Source: Streptomyces sp. Z26
GTDB lineage: Bacteria > Actinomycetota > Actinomycetes > Streptomycetales > Streptomycetaceae
Length of the DNA: 64,000 nt
Reading direction: 5' to 3'
NCBI RefSeq assembly: GCF_003665095.1
Contig: NZ_RCHV01000002.1
Span: 310,001 to 374,000 of the forward strand
The notes under the pieces are model-generated. The model had not been told where the DNA came from. It was given only the letters and a program-made list of their open reading frames with translations, and made no database searches. Positions within the stretch are counted from its first letter, which is position 1; every line of letters begins with the position of its first letter. Position numbers and translations under genes: made by a program. Shown here piece after piece: positions 62,867 through 64,000 of this stretch.

Positions 62867-62885
62867 CACGTGCCCCTGCGCCGGG

Positions 62886-63437
62886 TCAGCCCTCCGGCCA
62901 GGCGGCGGCGAGCATCGCCCGGGTGTCCGCGAGGAGTTGGGGCAGGATCTTCGTGTGGCCGACCACCGGCATGAAGTTGGTGTCGCCGCCCCACCGGGGC
63001 ACCACGTGCTGGTGCAGGTGCGCCGCGATCCCGGCGCCCGCCTCGGCGCCCTGGTTCATGCCGATGTTGAAGCCGTGCGCGCCGGACGCGGCCCGCAGCG
63101 CGGTCATCGCCCGCTTGGTGAACTCCGCCAGCTCCACGGTCTCCTCGGCGTTCAGCCCGGTGTAGTCCGCGACGTGCCGGAAGGGCACGACCATCAGGTG
63201 CCCGCCGTTGTACGGGTAGAGGTTGAGCACCGCGTAGACGTGCGCGCCGCGGGCCAGCACGAGCCCGTCCTCGTCGCTCTTGGTGGGGATGCCGCAGAAG
63301 GGGCAGCCGTCGTCCGAGCCGGGCCCGCTCGGCTTGTTCTCCCCCTGGATGTAGGCCATCCGATGGGGCGTCCACAGACGCTGGAACGCGTCCGGCGACC
63401 CCACCCCGATCTGCTGCTCCGGCTGCTCGCTCGTCAT
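62886..63437 (-). CDS. HIT-family nucleotide hydrolase/phosphorylase
   Basis: The 183-residue protein has the histidine triad AAHLHQHVVPRWGG with His140, His142 and His144. A CPFC metal pair sits near residue 45, with VLNLYPYNGGHLMVVPFRHV and FNIGMNQGAEAGAGI also visible. The form matches the actinobacterial Ap4A-phosphorylase-like HIT proteins encoded after thrS. The ATG at 63437 (MTSEQPEQ) is preferred; upstream in-frame ATGs give a longer Arg-rich start. It follows thrS by 96 bp. Confidence 0.92.
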   Translation of the reverse strand: MTSEQPEQQIGVGSPDAFQRLWTPHRMAYIQGENKPSGPGSDDGCPFCGIPTKSDEDGLVLARGAHVYAVLNLYPYNGGHLMVVPFRHVADYTGLNAEETVELAEFTKRAMTALRAASGAHGFNIGMNQGAEAGAGIAAHLHQHVVPRWGGDTNFMPVVGHTKILPQLLADTRAMLAAAWPEG

Positions 63438-63533
63438 ACGGGCCAGCATATGGCGCGGGACCCCGCGCACCGCTCCGGGGCCCGCGCCCCGACCGGCGGT
63501 GCCGGGGCCCCGTACGGCGCCCCGGCGTCCGGC

Positions 63534-64000
63534 TCAGACCTGTACGCGCCGCTCCACGGCGTCCAGGATCTCCGCGAGCGCGTCGGCGCGCGGCACGCCG
63601 TTCTTCTGCGAGCCGTCGCGGTAGCGGAAGCTCACCGCGTCGTTGGCGATGTCCTCGTCACCGACGATGACCATGAACGGGACCTTCGCCTTCTGCGCGT
63701 TCCGGATCTTCTTCTGCATCCGGTCCGCGGACGCGTCGACGTCCACCCGCAGCCCCCGGCGCTTCGCCTCGGCGGCGAACTCCCGGAGGTACGGCACGTG
63801 GTCGTCGCCGATGGGGATGCCGACGGCCTGCACGGGCGCCAGCCACGCCGGGAACGCGCCCGCGTAGTGCTCCAGCAGCACCGCGAAGAACCGCTCGATC
63901 GACCCGAAGAGCGCGCGGTGGATGACGACGGGGCGCTGCCGGGAGCCGTCGGCCGAGGTGTACTGGAGGTCGAAGCGCTCCGGCATGTTGAAGTCGACCT
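63534..64000 (-). CDS. thrS: Threonyl-tRNA synthetase, C-terminal part
   Basis: The window ends inside the gene; about 155 C-terminal residues are visible. They include class-II motif 3 ([21 protein letters not shown] with the conserved Arg) and the anticodon-binding domain ([45 protein letters not shown], then the RYRDGSQ segment). The stop is TGA at 63536-63534. The N-terminal editing and TGS domains lie beyond position 64000. Confidence 0.95.
   Translation of the reverse strand, partial: VDFNMPERFDLQYTSADGSRQRPVVIHRALFGSIERFFAVLLEHYAGAFPAWLAPVQAVGIPIGDDHVPYLREFAAEAKRRGLRVDVDASADRMQKKIRNAQKAKVPFMVIVGDEDIANDAVSFRYRDGSQKNGVPRADALAEILDAVERRVQV

Overview
The window is a high-GC actinobacterial chromosome segment, almost certainly Streptomyces. 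The reasons are the gene order metK-coaBC-rpoZ-gmk-sIHF-pyr-bldD-nusB-efp-aro-alaS-rpsD-hisS-relA-sec-ruv-pdx-pgsA-thrS, the presence of bldD (a Streptomyces-type developmental master regulator), many GTG starts, and ATGA/TGATG overlaps between neighbouring genes. Almost everything is core housekeeping. No tRNA, rRNA, CRISPR array, insertion sequence or prophage gene was seen, and no gene-free stretch exceeds 300 bp; the largest gaps are 6946-7240 and 4008-4289.

Layout. 1-2700: two plus-strand genes of unknown function (the first cut by the window edge), the only clearly accessory DNA. 2799-6945: metK, coaBC, rpoZ, gmk and sIHF, all minus strand. 7241-17400: the pyrimidine operon pyrR-pyrB-pyrC-(unknown membrane protein)-carA-carB-pyrD-pyrF, read leftward from a PyrR-type RNA hairpin in front of pyrR and closed by a hairpin plus T-run terminator. 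17608-18108: bldD, with a promoter overlapped by a perfect BldD box. 18252-20409: nusB, efp and a degenerate Xaa-Pro peptidase. 20551-31646: a P-loop ATPase, the shikimate genes aroQ-aroB-aroK-aroC and aroE, then mltG, ruvX, alaS and two small membrane proteins. 31848-34175: an NB-ARC/TPR protein. 34275-37262: rpsD and a divergent DUF2470 gene sharing a 56-bp intergenic region that holds an iron box, then rarA. 37360-42423: a VKOR-family protein, hisS, an MBL hydrolase, a cyclophilin and a DUF349 protein. 42557-53080: relA, apt, secF, secD, yajC, ruvB, ruvA, ruvC and yebC. 53179-58502: pdxT, pdxS, a LemA-like protein, pimA, a PIM acyltransferase and PIP synthase. 58709-62813: two plus-strand genes, an EF-G-like GTPase and a membrane protein of unknown function. 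62886-64000: a HIT protein and the 3' part of thrS.

How the genes work together. The operons cover SAM and CoA supply, de novo UMP synthesis with RNA-level feedback, chorismate synthesis, translation (S4, EF-P, Ala/His/Thr synthetases), stringent response, Sec export, Holliday-junction processing, PLP synthesis and phosphatidylinositol-mannoside synthesis. The thrS-HIT-pgsA-patA-pimA-pdx-yebC-ruv order matches the mycobacterial arrangement, except that two opposite-strand genes sit between HIT and pgsA.

The points most worth follow-up are the left-edge gene pair, the iron box beside rpsD, the PyrR leader, the BldD box, the Xaa-Pro peptidase that has lost metal ligands, the recent internal duplication in mltG, the EF-G-like protein with a degenerate G4 motif, and the orphan membrane proteins embedded in the pyr and PIM operons.
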